A stretch of DNA of 64,000 nucleotides from Leguminivora glycinivorella (taxonomy: Eukaryota > Arthropoda > Insecta > Lepidoptera > Tortricidae), in NCBI RefSeq assembly GCF_023078275.1, contig NC_062987.1, positions 19,639,772 to 19,703,771 on the forward strand, read 5' to 3'. The notes below the pieces were generated by a model that saw nothing but the letters and a program-made list of their open reading frames with translations, did no database searches and was not told the DNA's origin. This document shows positions 63,801 through 64,000 of this stretch, in pieces (position 1 is the stretch's first letter; each line of letters begins with the position of its first letter). The translations under genes and the position numbers were made by a program.

Positions 63801-63963
63801 AGGCTTCGCTCGCATTAGAAAGAGACAAAAAGTAGCCTATGTCACTCTCCATCCCTTCAACTATCTCCACTTAAAAAATCACGTCAATTCGTCGCTTCGT
63901 TTTGCCGTGAAAGACGGACAAAAACAGACACACACACTTTCCCATTTATAATATTAGTATGAA
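63801..63963 (+). repeat. Short interspersed repeat A, copy 6
   Basis: GGCTTCGCTCGCATTAGAAA through CACTCTCCATCCCTTCAACT to TATAATATTAGTATGAAT. The first bases of the family are missing. Confidence 0.7.
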
Positions 63964-64000
63964 TAACGATGCGTTAATCAGGGTTCTTGAAATACTACCA

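Overview
The window looks like an A+T-rich stretch of a lepidopteran (moth or butterfly) nuclear genome. The evidence is repeat content: tRNA-headed SINEs, short repeats ending in ATAATATTAGTATGGAT-type tails, (GTCT)n-bearing elements, two LINEs with PHD-type ORF1 proteins, hAT, Tc1/mariner-like and PIF/Harbinger-like DNA elements, and many foldback MITEs. There are no operons, phage genes or CRISPR arrays. The genus cannot be set from the sequence.

Host coding sequence is sparse and all on the + strand. Candidate exons are a start-codon exon at 2748-2878, a strongly GC-rich exon at 49023-49175 with consensus splice sites, and a weak candidate at 61653-61751. All three have phase 0 boundaries, so they could be consecutive or near-consecutive exons of one gene whose intron(s) hold most of the window. 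This is inference; I do not recognise the protein. The end of the 49 kb exon and its splice donor are duplicated just downstream. A separate CpG-rich segment near 53.8-54.1 kb leads into an exon that encodes the start of a THAP-type zinc finger (54082-54200).

Layout: 0-0.9 kb GC-rich tandem repeats; 1.9-2.5 kb hAT MITE inside an older repeat; 3-15 kb scattered SINE and LINE relics, foldback elements and one 275 bp MITE; 16.5-21.6 kb LINE-1 (minus strand, PHD plus coiled coil plus SGNH-like ORF1, endonuclease/reverse transcriptase ORF2, two frameshifts); 22-25 kb foldback repeats, including an inverted repeat with 281-base arms that look identical; 25-31 kb SINEs and palindromic MITEs; 32-33 kb a truncated PIF/Harbinger-like element cut by a TA-flanked MITE; 33.6-36.2 kb nested repeats with (GTCT)n elements; 36.25-40.9 kb LINE-2 (minus strand, PHD plus FP-like ORF1 intact, ORF2 with one frameshift); 41-49 kb tandem duplications and a three-layer nested insertion; 51.4-53.4 kb a hAT element with a leftover dimerisation domain and a 984 bp foldback element; 55-64 kb further SINE, LINE and MITE copies.

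The main themes are a group of foldback elements with similar terminal design, which the 32 kb locus links to a Harbinger-type transposase fragment, and a near-perfect long hairpin at 24 kb that could act as a hairpin-RNA source. Both LINEs lie antisense to the putative host gene.
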